NCBI RefSeq assembly: GCF_014207235.1
Contig: NZ_JACHDA010000010.1
Location: forward strand, 1-64,000
DNA length: 64,000 nt
Reading direction: 5' to 3'
Source of the DNA: Sphingopyxis sp. JAI128
GTDB taxonomy: Bacteria > Pseudomonadota > Alphaproteobacteria > Sphingomonadales > Sphingomonadaceae
The translations under genes and the position numbers were made by a program. Of the stretch, positions 1 to 7,443 are shown piece after piece (the stretch's first letter is position 1; every line of letters starts with the position of its first letter). Under the pieces are notes generated by a model. That model was given only the letters and a program-made list of their open reading frames with translations. It was not told the origin of the DNA and made no database searches.

Positions 1-1
1 C

Positions 2-94
2 ACCCGCTATGACAAAACCCTGCTCTCGTTCGAGAGCTTCCTCAACCTCGCCGCAACGCGCCTATGGCTGAAGTCTTTTGTCAACACGACCTAG
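2..94 (+). pseudogene. C-terminal end of an IS5-type DDE transposase (partial, enters from the left edge)
   Basis: The frame is open from the window edge to TAG at 92-94 and gives 30 residues. The pattern RYDK, then SF..FL.LAATRLWL, matches the last helix of IS5-family DDE transposases, which carries the segment after the catalytic Glu. The rest of the gene lies outside the window, so I cannot tell whether the IS is intact. The IS terminus is probably within a few tens of bases after the stop, but I could not delimit an inverted repeat. It marks the left end of a region full of mobile-element remnants. Confidence 0.6.
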
Positions 95-948
95 GGTCTG
101 AGCGGCTAGTTCATCAGCACAATGATCAGTCGTATTACATTACCAGCCGAGGTGAACAGGCTTTGGGTCACTGGCTGCTGAAGCAGTAGCAAGTCGTCAG
201 ATAGATTTTCGATTTCCACTGACGTTAATTCTTACGCTAGCACTCCAGCCTGATCATAACTCCCTGTAAAAGTGGTCGTTTATACTCAAGCGTATGGCTG
301 AGCCACTAATTTGCCACACGATATATATGTTATCTTACAGGGACTTATACTAACTAAGCTGGCACCGCTTTTATCTCGCCGTCCCAAATTCGCCCTTTCC
401 GTTCCCGTGCTAGACACCAAAATTCATCGACCGCAAATGTCAGCGAACGGCCGGAGGTGGCCGGTGGGTCTCCAGGATCGAGACCCTATTTCCAGACATA
501 GATTTTTGGACGAGTTTTGAGATGTGGCGCGCTGCGGCGTCTGATTTTTAAGGCCTGTACGCGGATGTGTCGTGGAAAGCAGCGTTTTTAGGACTGCTGA
601 ATCCCGCACCAGCGAGATGTTAACCGAATATGCGCTCAGTCGATGTATATCGGCAAGCAGCGTGATGTACTCAAAGAGAAGGCTGGATGGTTGCGAAGTC
701 GGGATTCAGATTCGGGTGGGTGCCTTTAATTATTCCGCTCGTTGGCTTCGGCCTCGGAGCGGAAGCCCCGCTTCTTGTGGAGAAGCATTCACGCAAAGGA
801 GCAGGTCAAGGTAGGCGGGATGTTAGCCGACCCATCCGCCCGGTGTTTCTAGAAAATTCAGAGGCGAGTGATACCAAGGTCGGTGCGGCTCTGATGCGCT
901 TCGCTCACGTGCTGGCGCATTCCGCTTTTCTGGGTGGGAGATGGCGGG
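95..948. other. Non-coding or decayed stretch
   Basis: About 850 bases hold no gene I can support. Base composition is lower in GC than in the chromosomal genes to the right. In the plus frame at about 96-189 there is a short run, RLVHQHNDQSYYITSRGEQA, ending at TAG. It resembles the C-terminal wing of a winged-helix regulator and may be the tail of a gene cut by the IS. Other open frames here (for example 311-520 and 572-956) lack convincing starts or protein-like composition. The most likely reading is decayed DNA beside an IS. Confidence 0.4.
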
Positions 949-1206
949 ATGAGTGACTATGATGCAGAAATTTTACGATATATCGCAATAATAATATTTT
1001 CTTGCACGATATCTTCATTAGTAAATCAAAAGCTTGGCATTATCGTAAGCATATTTATATGCGTTCTCTCATTTATTTCCGGCATGCTATTTTTTATAGC
1101 GGGCGCCGGAAGTTTTTTATTTAACGCATTCGTAACCTTGCCGATATCCGCTTGGGTTGGACTTGGCGCTGGTCACATTTTGCGTAAAATTGGTCGCACA
1201 AATTGA
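949..1206 (+). CDS. Small hypothetical membrane protein
   Basis: This encodes 85 residues with the start at MSDYDAEIL. A GGGAG stretch sits 7-9 bases upstream and favours this ATG over one at 934. Three hydrophobic stretches are visible, at about residues 10-25, 30-55 and 58-75, rich in Ile, Phe and Gly, so it is probably an inner-membrane protein with three short helices. Codon use is AT-rich (ATA, TTA) and unlike the chromosomal genes at 36-64 kb, which suggests recent acquisition. I do not recognise the family, and its neighbours are mobile-element debris and a lipoprotein gene. Confidence 0.5.
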   Translation: MSDYDAEILRYIAIIIFSCTISSLVNQKLGIIVSIFICVLSFISGMLFFIAGAGSFLFNAFVTLPISAWVGLGAGHILRKIGRTN

Positions 1207-1298
1207 TGCTTATGGCCAGGACCCAAGGCGGCCCTATGCACGTGTAAAGAAGCAGCCGTCGCAGGATTTTCCATTCTCATGCAGCGAGCACCATTCGC

Positions 1299-1820
1299 AT
1301 GAAATTGTTGTTTATCCTTATTGCGGTGGCTGGACTGACGGGTTGTGCCCCTCAGCCGGTGTTGGAAAGCGAAAAGGCGGCTCAAGATAGGGCTAAAAAA
1401 AGAGCCAAGGATGTTGAGTTATGGGCATCTTATGAACGACAGCGACTCGCACTTACGCATGACCGCCAAGGGTGTCAGGGGTACGTTCTGCGAGATCAGG
1501 AACTAAAAAACGCAATTGTGGGCAAGCGAATGAAGCCCCCGGTGGAACACATCCCATTAGACGGGGCCACTGCCGCGCGAACGTATTCCGCGAATGGCGA
1601 GCTTCTGCGACATGGCTGGCAAGGAATTCCGATTATCGCAAAATACTGGATAGATGGCGACAAACTATGTTTCGAGAATGCCGATGGGAGAGGCTGCTCG
1701 CGATTGATCGTCACTCCAAATGGGGATTTGAACGAGGAAATCCTCGACGACCGAGATCCGAAGGCTTTTCGTCTAGTCTGCGCCCCCATGGTGCTTGAAA
1801 AGGTTGAAACCGCACGGTGA
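1299..1820 (+). CDS. Hypothetical lipoprotein
   Basis: This encodes 173 residues. The N-terminus has Lys at position 2, a hydrophobic stretch (LLFILIAVAG) and a lipobox LTGC with Cys at residue 17, so signal peptidase II processing and lipid anchoring are expected. A charged helical segment (about 25-50) follows, and then a small folded part with three further Cys residues that could pair in the periplasm. I do not recognise the family. It follows the small membrane protein after about 90 bases in the same direction, but no operon signal is clear. Function is unknown. Confidence 0.6.
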   Translation: MKLLFILIAVAGLTGCAPQPVLESEKAAQDRAKKRAKDVELWASYERQRLALTHDRQGCQGYVLRDQELKNAIVGKRMKPPVEHIPLDGATAARTYSANGELLRHGWQGIPIIAKYWIDGDKLCFENADGRGCSRLIVTPNGDLNEEILDDRDPKAFRLVCAPMVLEKVETAR

Positions 1821-1898
1821 CGACGTTCCGATAAATGGCCGTTTCCGGGATTTGTCGAGGCAGCGCATAGCGCCTTACCGCGCCCTTTCGTGGCGTGG

Positions 1899-2075
1899 CT
1901 ACTTCCGCAGCCCCATTTCGCGCTGTTTCTGTTCCATCCGCTCGACCTCTCGTTCGACGACTTCACGGATGAACGCAGCGCGACGTTGCTTCCCGACGAG
2001 GTTGTCGATCCGTTCGCCCATTCCTTCCGGGAGTCGAACTACGGTGGATTTCACTTTTAGTGGAGGCCTTCCCAT
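1899..2075 (-). CDS. Ribbon-helix-helix (CopG/Arc-type) DNA-binding protein
   Basis: This is a 58-residue protein on the minus strand. It shows the classic short ribbon-helix-helix layout: a basic N-terminal tail, a beta strand (KVKSTVVRLPEGM), a helix (ERIDNLVG) and a second helix (RRAAFIREVVEREVERME). Such proteins are dimeric repressors that often control their own gene or an antitoxin/recombinase module. It is divergent from the gene at 2201, and the shared upstream region carries two palindromes containing GATATCG, which are plausible operators. The ribosome binding site is weak. Homologues often sit next to serine recombinases in alphaproteobacterial elements, and a recombinase remnant lies 0.8 kb away. 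Confidence 0.65.
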   Translation of the reverse strand: MGRPPLKVKSTVVRLPEGMGERIDNLVGKQRRAAFIREVVEREVERMEQKQREMGLRK

Positions 2076-2120
2076 AGGATCGACCTAACCGGACCAACCA
2101 GTCGCGCAATCACAACCCTA

Positions 2121-2179
2121 ATAACAGATATCGCTTATTGCTTTGCCGGGGGTGGTGACGTATATCCGATATCGGTTAT
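2121..2179. promoter_or_regulatory. Paired GATATCG palindromes between divergent genes (putative operators)
   Basis: Two near-identical sites face each other: ATAACAGATATCG at 2121-2133 and CGATATCGGTTAT at 2167-2179. They match as inverted repeats in 12 of 13 positions, and each site is also palindromic around GATATC. The spacing from centre to centre is about 45 bases. They sit between the ribbon-helix-helix gene (start 2075, minus) and the gene at 2201 (plus). This is the expected position for autorepression by the small regulator, but binding is an inference. Confidence 0.45.
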
Positions 2180-2200
2180 AGTTGTATTGCGAGATACCTG

Positions 2201-2776
2201 ATGGTTGCCAAAGGCCGAACCGAGATAATCCAAAAGCTCTCGCGGCGGGAGGCGCTCGCAGCTGCCACCCTTCTTTCCGGTGCTATCTCAAACTTTGCAT
2301 CGCCGCCACCGAGCCGGGCGACCCCAAACGTCTTCCGAACACCAGAAGGCCGGATTCTTAGCAGGTGTCGCTATCGCAACGCCGAGAGCTTCTTTGTGGC
2401 GATTGAGGAATCCCGTTTCACTGATGCGGCCGACCTCCTCTACTACACGGGCATCGTGGCGCAGTTGGCGCTAAGCTCGCATCTGCTGGACGTCGGCTTC
2501 GACGATCAATGGTGCGCCCGGAACATCGGCCTGCACATCAGCAGGGCGCTGGCACACGCCAACGCGACTGGCCTCAACTACCAGTCCCCGAAGCTGGACC
2601 GGCTGGCCCCGGCGCTGTCGCCTTACAGCGTCTGGCGCAATCCGGACCTCGACGGATCGCGTCCACCTGTCCCCGCGTCGTTGCCAGAGATTCCTCCGCT
2701 GCTCCGAGTTTTGCTCGATCATGTGCGAGGGGTAACGGGACATGCTCGCCACCGTCGGGGGAAAGCACATGGCTGA
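2201..2776 (+). CDS. Hypothetical protein with a twin-arginine-like N-terminus
   Basis: This encodes 191 residues. The N-terminus reads KLSRREALAAATLLSGA, a basic region with RR followed by a short hydrophobic stretch. It resembles a weak Tat signal but could also be an internal helix. The middle (about 60-140) is helical with several conserved-looking Trp, Tyr and Cys residues, and I do not recognise it. The last bases overlap the start of the next frame (ATG at 2769), which suggests coupled translation. The gene lies behind the paired palindromes and is divergent from the ribbon-helix-helix gene. Confidence 0.45.
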   Translation: MVAKGRTEIIQKLSRREALAAATLLSGAISNFASPPPSRATPNVFRTPEGRILSRCRYRNAESFFVAIEESRFTDAADLLYYTGIVAQLALSSHLLDVGFDDQWCARNIGLHISRALAHANATGLNYQSPKLDRLAPALSPYSVWRNPDLDGSRPPVPASLPEIPPLLRVLLDHVRGVTGHARHRRGKAHG

Positions 2777-3197
2777 CGAAAGCCTCGCCGCCCGCTTCGC
2801 GCGCACGATCCGAGCTTTGCTGGTTCCGCCGCCCTCCGTTTCTGATTTCGAAGAGCATCCCGATCCGCTGATTGCGCGACTGGAGTGGGCCATTGCTTGT
2901 CTGCCTGAGCAGACCCGCGAGGTGTTCTGGAACGGATCGTTGCCACCGATCGGCTACCGCGTCGTCGCAGCCGAGCAGCGCGGCGCGAAGGTCAAAAAGC
3001 GGTTGGAGATAGACCCCTTCCATGCGGAGACCGTGCGGACCATCTTCCGGCTCGCCCTAGAGGGGGACGGCGTATCAGGCTCGATGGGGGTCAAGGCTAT
3101 CGCCGCGAACACGTCCGCGCGCTTGCGCAGCGCGTGGAGGTCGATGTGGGAGAGGTTCGGATTCTCGGCTCGAAAAGCAATCTACTGCAAGCGCTGA
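2769..3197 (+). CDS. Chimeric ORF: sigma-region-4-like N-terminus joined to a serine recombinase fragment
   Basis: This encodes 142 residues. Residues 1-52 contain LARLEWAIACLPEQTREVF-like sequence, which resembles the first helix of sigma factor region 4 (a LPxxxREVF pattern). From residue 53 the sequence switches to FWNGSLPPIGYRVVAAEQRG, a hallmark of the recombinase domain of large serine recombinases. After GSMGVKAIA the frame diverges from that family. The ORF is therefore a fusion created by deletion, with both partners incomplete. Whether it is expressed is unknown. The ATG overlaps the stop of the preceding gene by 8 bases. Confidence 0.4.
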   Translation: MADESLAARFARTIRALLVPPPSVSDFEEHPDPLIARLEWAIACLPEQTREVFWNGSLPPIGYRVVAAEQRGAKVKKRLEIDPFHAETVRTIFRLALEGDGVSGSMGVKAIAANTSARLRSAWRSMWERFGFSARKAIYCKR

Positions 3198-3292
3198 TCG
3201 CAGGGGCCGCCGAAACAAAGCCGGGCGCCGTGCCCAGCTTTGTTCCGAAGTGGTGCACCCGACAGGATTCGAACCTGTGGCCCCCAGATTAG
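2925..3292 (+). pseudogene. Serine recombinase remnant (internal deletion plus frameshift)
   Basis: The first part (2925-3105) encodes the start of the recombinase domain of a large serine recombinase. The end of the same family is found in another plus frame from about 3105: ALAQRVEVDVGEVRILGSK, then VPSFVPKW, then RQDSNLWPPD and TAG at 3290. The catalytic resolvase domain with its Ser is absent, and so is most of the zinc and coiled-coil region. The final residues are read through a tRNA-Arg 3' fragment, so the recombinase gene ended on the element's attachment site. It is a dead integrase of a former element on the left side. Confidence 0.6.
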
Positions 3293-3295
3293 GAA
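3251..3295 (-). repeat. 3' fragment of tRNA-Arg(CCT): attachment-site remnant
   Basis: Read on the minus strand, this is the 3' part of a tRNA from the anticodon loop (TTCCTAA) through the T-arm and acceptor strand to CCA. It matches 35871-35915 of the intact tRNA-Arg(CCT) at 40 of 45 positions. Three of the five differences lie in the left T-stem strand and two in the right. The fragment's T-stem (ACAGG/CCTGT) pairs perfectly, so it comes from a functional tRNA copy rather than from random decay. The 5' half and D-arm are absent. Orientation equals that of the intact tRNA 32.6 kb away, as expected for an att duplication bounding an integrated element. Confidence 0.7.
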
Positions 3296-3404
3296 GCTTG
3301 GGGCACAGCTCGCTTTTCTGCCAAAAAATGACCCGTTGTTCCATGTTTGTTGCATGAAAACTCACGGCCGTAAGATAAACCTGTCAAACAGCTTGCCTAA
3401 ATGA

Positions 3405-3797
3405 TCATGCGAGAAGCGCTTCTTGCACGGCCGCGATCAACGCCACGTCACTCTCGGGGTCTTCGATCAAATGCCCATAGGTATCGATCGTCAGCTCGAT
3501 ATTCTCGTGACCGATCCAGACCTGAAGACGCTTGATGTCGATACGTTGCTTGATCCACGCGCTAGCCGCGGCGTGCCGCAGGGCATGCAGCGCGTAGCGA
3601 GGCTTCAGGACCGGATAGCCTTTGGCATCGAGTACCGGCTTCCCTGCGACGATTTGCGGATCGCAGACGCCTGCCTTGATCTGGAGCGGGAAAAATATCC
3701 TCTTAAGGAGATGGCCGTAATCCTGAACGCCGCCAACGACATTGGGGAAGACCAATCCTAGTTCACCCTTGAGGGTATCAGGAGGGGCGGCATCATT
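3405..3797 (-). pseudogene. Phage-type tyrosine integrase, C-terminal catalytic half only
   Basis: The frame encodes the last third of a tyrosine integrase. ALHALRHAAASAW carries the HxxR box, WIGHENIELTIDTYGHL carries the second His and the catalytic Tyr, and an acidic tail follows. Upstream the reading frame stays open to a TAA near 3797 (APPDTLKGELGLVFPN), but the core-binding N-terminal domain and the first catalytic Arg are missing. About 120 of a usual 400 residues remain. It points towards the tRNA fragment 110 bases away, the normal position of an integrase next to its attachment site. The element's own integrase is therefore inactive. Confidence 0.65.
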
Positions 3798-3910
3798 TTA
3801 TCCGCGTGCACGCGTACCCGCATGTCGTTGCGCAGTCTGCACCGAGCAGGATGCCCCCAAACACTGCACCATAACCCGCACGCCCGCTCGGAAATCCCAT
3901 GGGCCGCAAC

Positions 3911-3944
3911 AAAAAGGACCGGCAGCCGTGAGGCGTGCCGGTCC
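3911..3944 (-). terminator. Rho-independent terminator for the imuA-imuB-dnaE2 transcript
   Basis: A perfect 9-bp stem (GGACCGGCA at 3916-3924 and TGCCGGTCC at 3936-3944) is followed on the minus strand by five T residues (3915-3911). It lies about 115 bases beyond the end of the truncated dnaE2 frame and is oriented to stop leftward transcription. Confidence 0.7.
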
Positions 3945-4058
3945 CAGGTACTACAAGGAATCGCGGGTCGCTGCGATTCAACAGAGCGAAGTTAAGAGCG
4001 TCGTCCCCCTGTCGAATCGATAGACGCGCGCACCTCCGAAATGAGGAGGGACAAATCG

Positions 4059-4931
4059 TCATTCCTCGCGAAAAACATTTCCGCGCGGCGCCGCTCGCGC
4101 CGACGCCGCCAGCGGAAACAGGCCATGCGGCGCCCTGCGGTCTTCGGCATGGGCGTCCGCCGTGTCGCCACCTTCGATCGCGGGCTTCGGCCGCGTGTCG
4201 GCGCGGTCGGCCGCGACATTCGGCGCCGCCGTATCGCTCTTGCTCGCGGCCTTCGGCGTCGCGCGCGTCGGTGCGGCAGACGGCCGCGCCGCGCCGAGGA
4301 ACAGGCCAGCCTCCTGCCATCGCGGCGTGGCCGATCGCGCATCGTCGCCCCGCGCCATCGGCGCCGGCGCACGTCCCGACATCGCGACGCTCCGCACGCC
4401 CATGTCGCGCGCGAGCGTATCGAGCGCCCGCAGCCGCGCGAAATCGCCGGGCCGACGCCGGAGCGACAGTGCGAGATAGGCGTCGCGCCCGAAGCTTTCG
4501 CTGAGGTCGCCAAGGTCAAGACGGGTCCGCTCCTCGGCGTCATCGGGAAGCAGCACCGCGACCAGCCCCTGGCTCCATGCCACGACATCGGGCCAGTCGA
4601 GCCAGCAATTGCCTTTGCCGCCGCGCGCTTTGCCAAGCGACAGCAGCCGGGTCAGCCGTGACCAGGCGGCGCGATCCTTCGGATAGAGCAGGAGCGAGCG
4701 GCCATCGCGGAGGTCAACACGCGATCCCGGAATGAGCCGCACCCCAGTCGCGTCCTGCCCCGAAAGCCCGCGCACCATGCCCGCGACGCTGCCGCGATCG
4801 CAGAGGCCAAGCGCCGAGTGCCCAAGCAATGCGGCAGCCGCGAACAATTCCTCGGGCGCCGACGCGCCGCGCAGGAAGGAGAAATGGCTCGTGACCTGAA
4901 GCTCGACGTAGGTTGTGACGGGGGTCGTCAT
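4059..4931 (-). pseudogene. dnaE2: Truncated error-prone DNA polymerase III alpha subunit DnaE2
   Basis: The frame encodes 290 residues, while DnaE2 is normally over 1000. Residues 1 to about 190 are the typical N-terminal PHP domain (YVELQVTSHFSFLRGASAPEE, then LTRLLSLGKARGGKG). After MGVRSVA the family sequence stops, and about 100 Ala/Arg/Pro-rich residues without recognisable homology follow to the stop. The polymerase palm, fingers and C-terminal domains are absent, so no polymerase activity is possible. The ATG overlaps the imuB stop (ATGA). It was the third gene of the SOS-inducible imuA-imuB-dnaE2 mutagenesis cassette. Confidence 0.75.
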
Positions 4932-5512
4932 CCGAACACCCCATGGATGTACCAGCTGAGGTCGCCCGTCGCCGCTTCGACCGCATCGCCGCGCCGAAAC
5001 AGCCAGAAGCGCTCGCCGCTCGTCGTCTCGACCTGAAAATAATCGCGCACCGCCCACATCTCGCCGGTTCGCACCCACCATTCGCCATGGATGCGCTCGG
5101 GGCCATCGCCGGCGCTGATGGTCGGCCGCGCGCCCCATAGCGGCGGTGACAAGATTGCGGCGCCTGTCGGCGCGCTGCCGTCGTCGCTCCGCCGGGTGCG
5201 AAACACCGGCGCTGCATGCTCGCTACGCCGCCCAAGCTCGCGCATCGGCGGCCGCTGGTGCGCCGGCAGCGCGTCGATCGCGTCCTGGTCGGGCCGCGCG
5301 TGCGCCGCCGTTTCCTGAGCCCATCGCGCGCCCGGCCGCCAGCCGCCGCCCTTGGGCACCGAGCAGGCTCCGGGATTGTCGTCGACGGGTTCGGGCAAGC
5401 GCGGCGCGAGCCGCGCGGGCTCAGGCGGCGTGCCCGAGTGCGAGATCGGCGCCGCCCGCCGCAACCGCTCGATCGCGAGTTGTGGCAGGAAGAGCGAGGC
5501 GACCCTGGTCAT
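4928..5512 (-). pseudogene. imuB: ImuB (Y-family polymerase-like) with the polymerase core deleted
   Basis: The frame encodes 194 residues against about 500 in intact ImuB. The start MTRVASLFLPQLAIERLRR is the normal N-terminus and is followed by the sphingomonad-type stretch DNPGACSVPKGGGWRPG. The C-terminal end GPERIHGEWW...RDYFQVET...RFWLFRR is the normal ImuB tail that contacts the mutasome. The Y-family palm/fingers region between them is missing, although the frame is preserved. ImuB is normally a non-catalytic hub recruiting DnaE2 to the beta clamp. This version may be inert, or a short linker protein. The start overlaps imuA by 92 bases. Confidence 0.7.
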
Positions 5513-6203
5513 CGCACGCCTCCAGTTCGAGGGAGAAAGGCGGCCCGCCGCGCTGCCGGACAAGCTCGACCGACCAGCGCCCGCGCCCGACGCCCGGCAT
5601 CGACAAGGGCGTCGAGGCGAGACTGCCGATCCGCCAGCGCGTGCAAGCCAGCGAGAGATCCGTGAGGGGGCATTGGCCGTAGCGCCGGTATCGGCGGTAA
5701 AGCAGCATCGGCGTCTTGCCTTCGGATGCGGCAAGTTGCAGCCGCCGCGTTGCGGTCTGGTCGGCGGCTTTCAATTCAGCGACGACACAGGCGAGCGCCC
5801 CGTCGCGCAGCGCATCCTCGCACATGGCGAGAAGTTCGCGATCGTTGGCCCCTTGAGCATAGAATATGCGGTCCGACCCCAGCCCCGCCTGTTCGAGCCC
5901 CGGCGCGTATAGATCGAAGCGCGTGAGCGCCCAGAGCACGGACAGCCCCGGGCTCGCAAAGCGCGCCGCGATTCCCGCCGCGAACAAGGTCGCGGCCGCA
6001 TCATCGCTCCAGTTCGCCGAGGCAGCCGCAACCTCGTGCAGAGCCGCGCCATCCAGCCCGCCGCCGGCGAGCAGATGATCGAGCGGTCCGACCCCGAACG
6101 GCAGCACCGGCCCACGCGCAGCGTCGACGCGCGCCACCGTCTCGCGAAGCGCTTGCAGCTCTTCGGCGCTGGGCCGGGGCTGGGAAAATGGCGGAGCGGT
6201 CAT
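5421..6203 (-). CDS. imuA: Inducible mutagenesis protein A (ImuA)
   Basis: This encodes 260 residues, full length for the family. It is a RecA/SulA-like protein that works with ImuB and DnaE2 in damage-induced translesion synthesis. Typical segments are PFGVGPLDHLLAGGGLDG, ALHEVAA and VVAELKAAD. The gene is the first of the cassette and has a perfect LexA box 19 bases upstream of its ATG. Its partners downstream are both broken (imuB lacks the core, dnaE2 is truncated), so ImuA is probably left without function unless another dnaE2/imuB copy exists elsewhere. Confidence 0.85.
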   Translation of the reverse strand: MTAPPFSQPRPSAEELQALRETVARVDAARGPVLPFGVGPLDHLLAGGGLDGAALHEVAAASANWSDDAAATLFAAGIAARFASPGLSVLWALTRFDLYAPGLEQAGLGSDRIFYAQGANDRELLAMCEDALRDGALACVVAELKAADQTATRRLQLAASEGKTPMLLYRRYRRYGQCPLTDLSLACTRWRIGSLASTPLSMPGVGRGRWSVELVRQRGGPPFSLELEACDDQGRLALPATTRDRAVAAGGADLALGHAA

Positions 6204-6221
6204 AGGATCATCGACTCAAAT

Positions 6222-6236
6222 GTTCTCTATATGTTC
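6222..6236 (-). promoter_or_regulatory. LexA box upstream of imuA
   Basis: The sequence is GTTC-TCTATAT-GTTC, a perfect match to the alphaproteobacterial LexA operator GTTC-N7-GTTC. It ends 19 bases before the imuA ATG. The aspartic protease gene starts about 100 bases away on the other side, so the box most likely controls imuA. Confidence 0.85.
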
Positions 6237-6333
6237 CATCCTCAACCAACGCGCGTCAAGCGACGTGCGGCGAGTGGCTGTGGATCATTCAGTGACGCGA
6301 CACCTTCGCCGCTGTAATCGGGCGGATAAATTC

Positions 6334-6954
6334 ATGCCGGTCACCACCGATCTTTCCTGGAACGAGCTCGCGATCTACGCCGTCGGCGCTGCGCTGATTC
6401 TCGTCATCCTGTTCAAGATTCCCTATGTGGGCCGGGTCTTTCGCGCGCTCTTTTCCTTCGCGCTGCTCGCCTTCGGCATCTTCCTCGTGCTTCAGCAGGC
6501 GCCGTTCGATCCCAACCTTTCGCGAATCACGGCGAGTCTCGGACTCGACGCCCAAGAGGTCGTCGGCGATGAAGTCCGCATCCCGATGAGCCCCGACGGG
6601 CATTTCTGGGCGAAGGTCAGGGTCAACGGCGCCGAGCGGCGCATGCTCGTCGACAGCGGCGCCACGGTGACCGCGCTGTCGAAGGCGACGGCCGATGCCG
6701 CGGGCGTGAAAGCCGATGCGACGCTCGTGCCGCTCCTCATGAAAACCGCCAACGGCACGGTGCGTGCCGACGCCGGCACCGTCGATCGGCTCGCCATCGG
6801 GGGCATCGAGGCGAAAAAGCTCAAGGTCGTCATCGCGCCGGGGCTCGGTGACACCGATGTGCTCGGCATGAACTTCCTGTCGGAGCTTCAGTCGTGGCGC
6901 GTCCAGGGTCGCACACTGATCCTCACCCCGAAAGCGGCTCAAGCGGTCCGCTGA
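6334..6954 (+). CDS. Membrane-anchored retropepsin-like aspartic protease (TIGR02281 type)
   Basis: This encodes 206 residues. An N-terminal region holds two hydrophobic segments (about 10-27 and 31-50, separated by PYVGRVFRA), which anchor it in the inner membrane. A soluble domain then has the catalytic motif LVDSGATVTALS at about residues 107-118 and later DVLGMNFL, both typical of clan AA single-domain aspartic proteases. The ATG at 6334 was chosen because a GGGCGGA stretch precedes it and the residues further upstream do not resemble the family. The substrate is unknown. It is divergent from imuA. Confidence 0.75.
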   Translation: MPVTTDLSWNELAIYAVGAALILVILFKIPYVGRVFRALFSFALLAFGIFLVLQQAPFDPNLSRITASLGLDAQEVVGDEVRIPMSPDGHFWAKVRVNGAERRMLVDSGATVTALSKATADAAGVKADATLVPLLMKTANGTVRADAGTVDRLAIGGIEAKKLKVVIAPGLGDTDVLGMNFLSELQSWRVQGRTLILTPKAAQAVR

Positions 6955-7160
6955 CGCGATTTGCGGTCGTGATCGGGATGGGGCGCCTTCGTGCGCCGCG
7001 AGGATCTCCGGGGGACCAGAAACCAGCCTCGCGGCGCCACGATAAGCATCGCACATGGCAGCGGCAGACCGAAGATCTCCGCATATCCCGTGCGGGCGAG
7101 AAACCCCGGAAAACTGCAAAAGTTGCGCGCAAAACCGAAGATAAATTTGCGCTTTGCCGG

Positions 7161-7185
7161 GCAACTTCCGTTCCCCTGACCGGTT
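7161..7185 (+). promoter_or_regulatory. Possible EcfG-type general stress promoter upstream of the CsbD-like gene
   Basis: GCAAC at 7161-7165 and GGTT at 7182-7185 are 16 bases apart. They resemble the alphaproteobacterial general stress consensus GGAAC-N16/17-CGTT with one mismatch in each box. CsbD-like genes are commonly stress-controlled, which is the main support. The match is weak. Confidence 0.25.
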
Positions 7186-7213
7186 TTTCCACCATCAACC
7201 GACGGAGATGAAC

Positions 7214-7390
7214 ATGAGCATTGAAGGCAAAGCAAAAGAGGCCGCCGGCTATGTGAAGGAAGAGCTCAACGAGAAGGGCGATTCCGCCGAAGCCAAGCGC
7301 AAGGCGCAGGAAGGCCGCGACCTTCGCAACGAAGGCCGCATCGAGGACGGCAAGCCGCCGAAGCCGGGCACTCCCGGCACCGGAAACTAA
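7214..7390 (+). CDS. CsbD-like small stress protein
   Basis: This encodes 58 residues, very polar and without Cys or Trp. The N-terminus (SIEGKAKEAAGYVKEELNEKG) resembles the start of CsbD/YjbJ-type proteins, and the C-terminus is a Gly/Pro/Lys tail. A GGAG box lies 7 bases upstream of the ATG. Such proteins accumulate under general stress and their biochemical role is unknown. A strong terminator follows 28 bases after the stop, so the gene is monocistronic. Confidence 0.65.
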   Translation: MSIEGKAKEAAGYVKEELNEKGDSAEAKRKAQEGRDLRNEGRIEDGKPPKPGTPGTGN

Positions 7391-7417
7391 GATCCCCATC
7401 CCAGCCATGGGAAACTA

Positions 7418-7443
7418 GGACCCGCTTCGGCGGGTCCTTTTTA
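7418..7443 (+). terminator. Rho-independent terminator after the CsbD-like gene
   Basis: An 8-bp stem GGACCCGC/GCGGGTCC closed by a TTCG tetraloop is followed by TTTTTA. It lies between the CsbD-like gene and the oppositely oriented DUF1810 gene. Confidence 0.85.
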
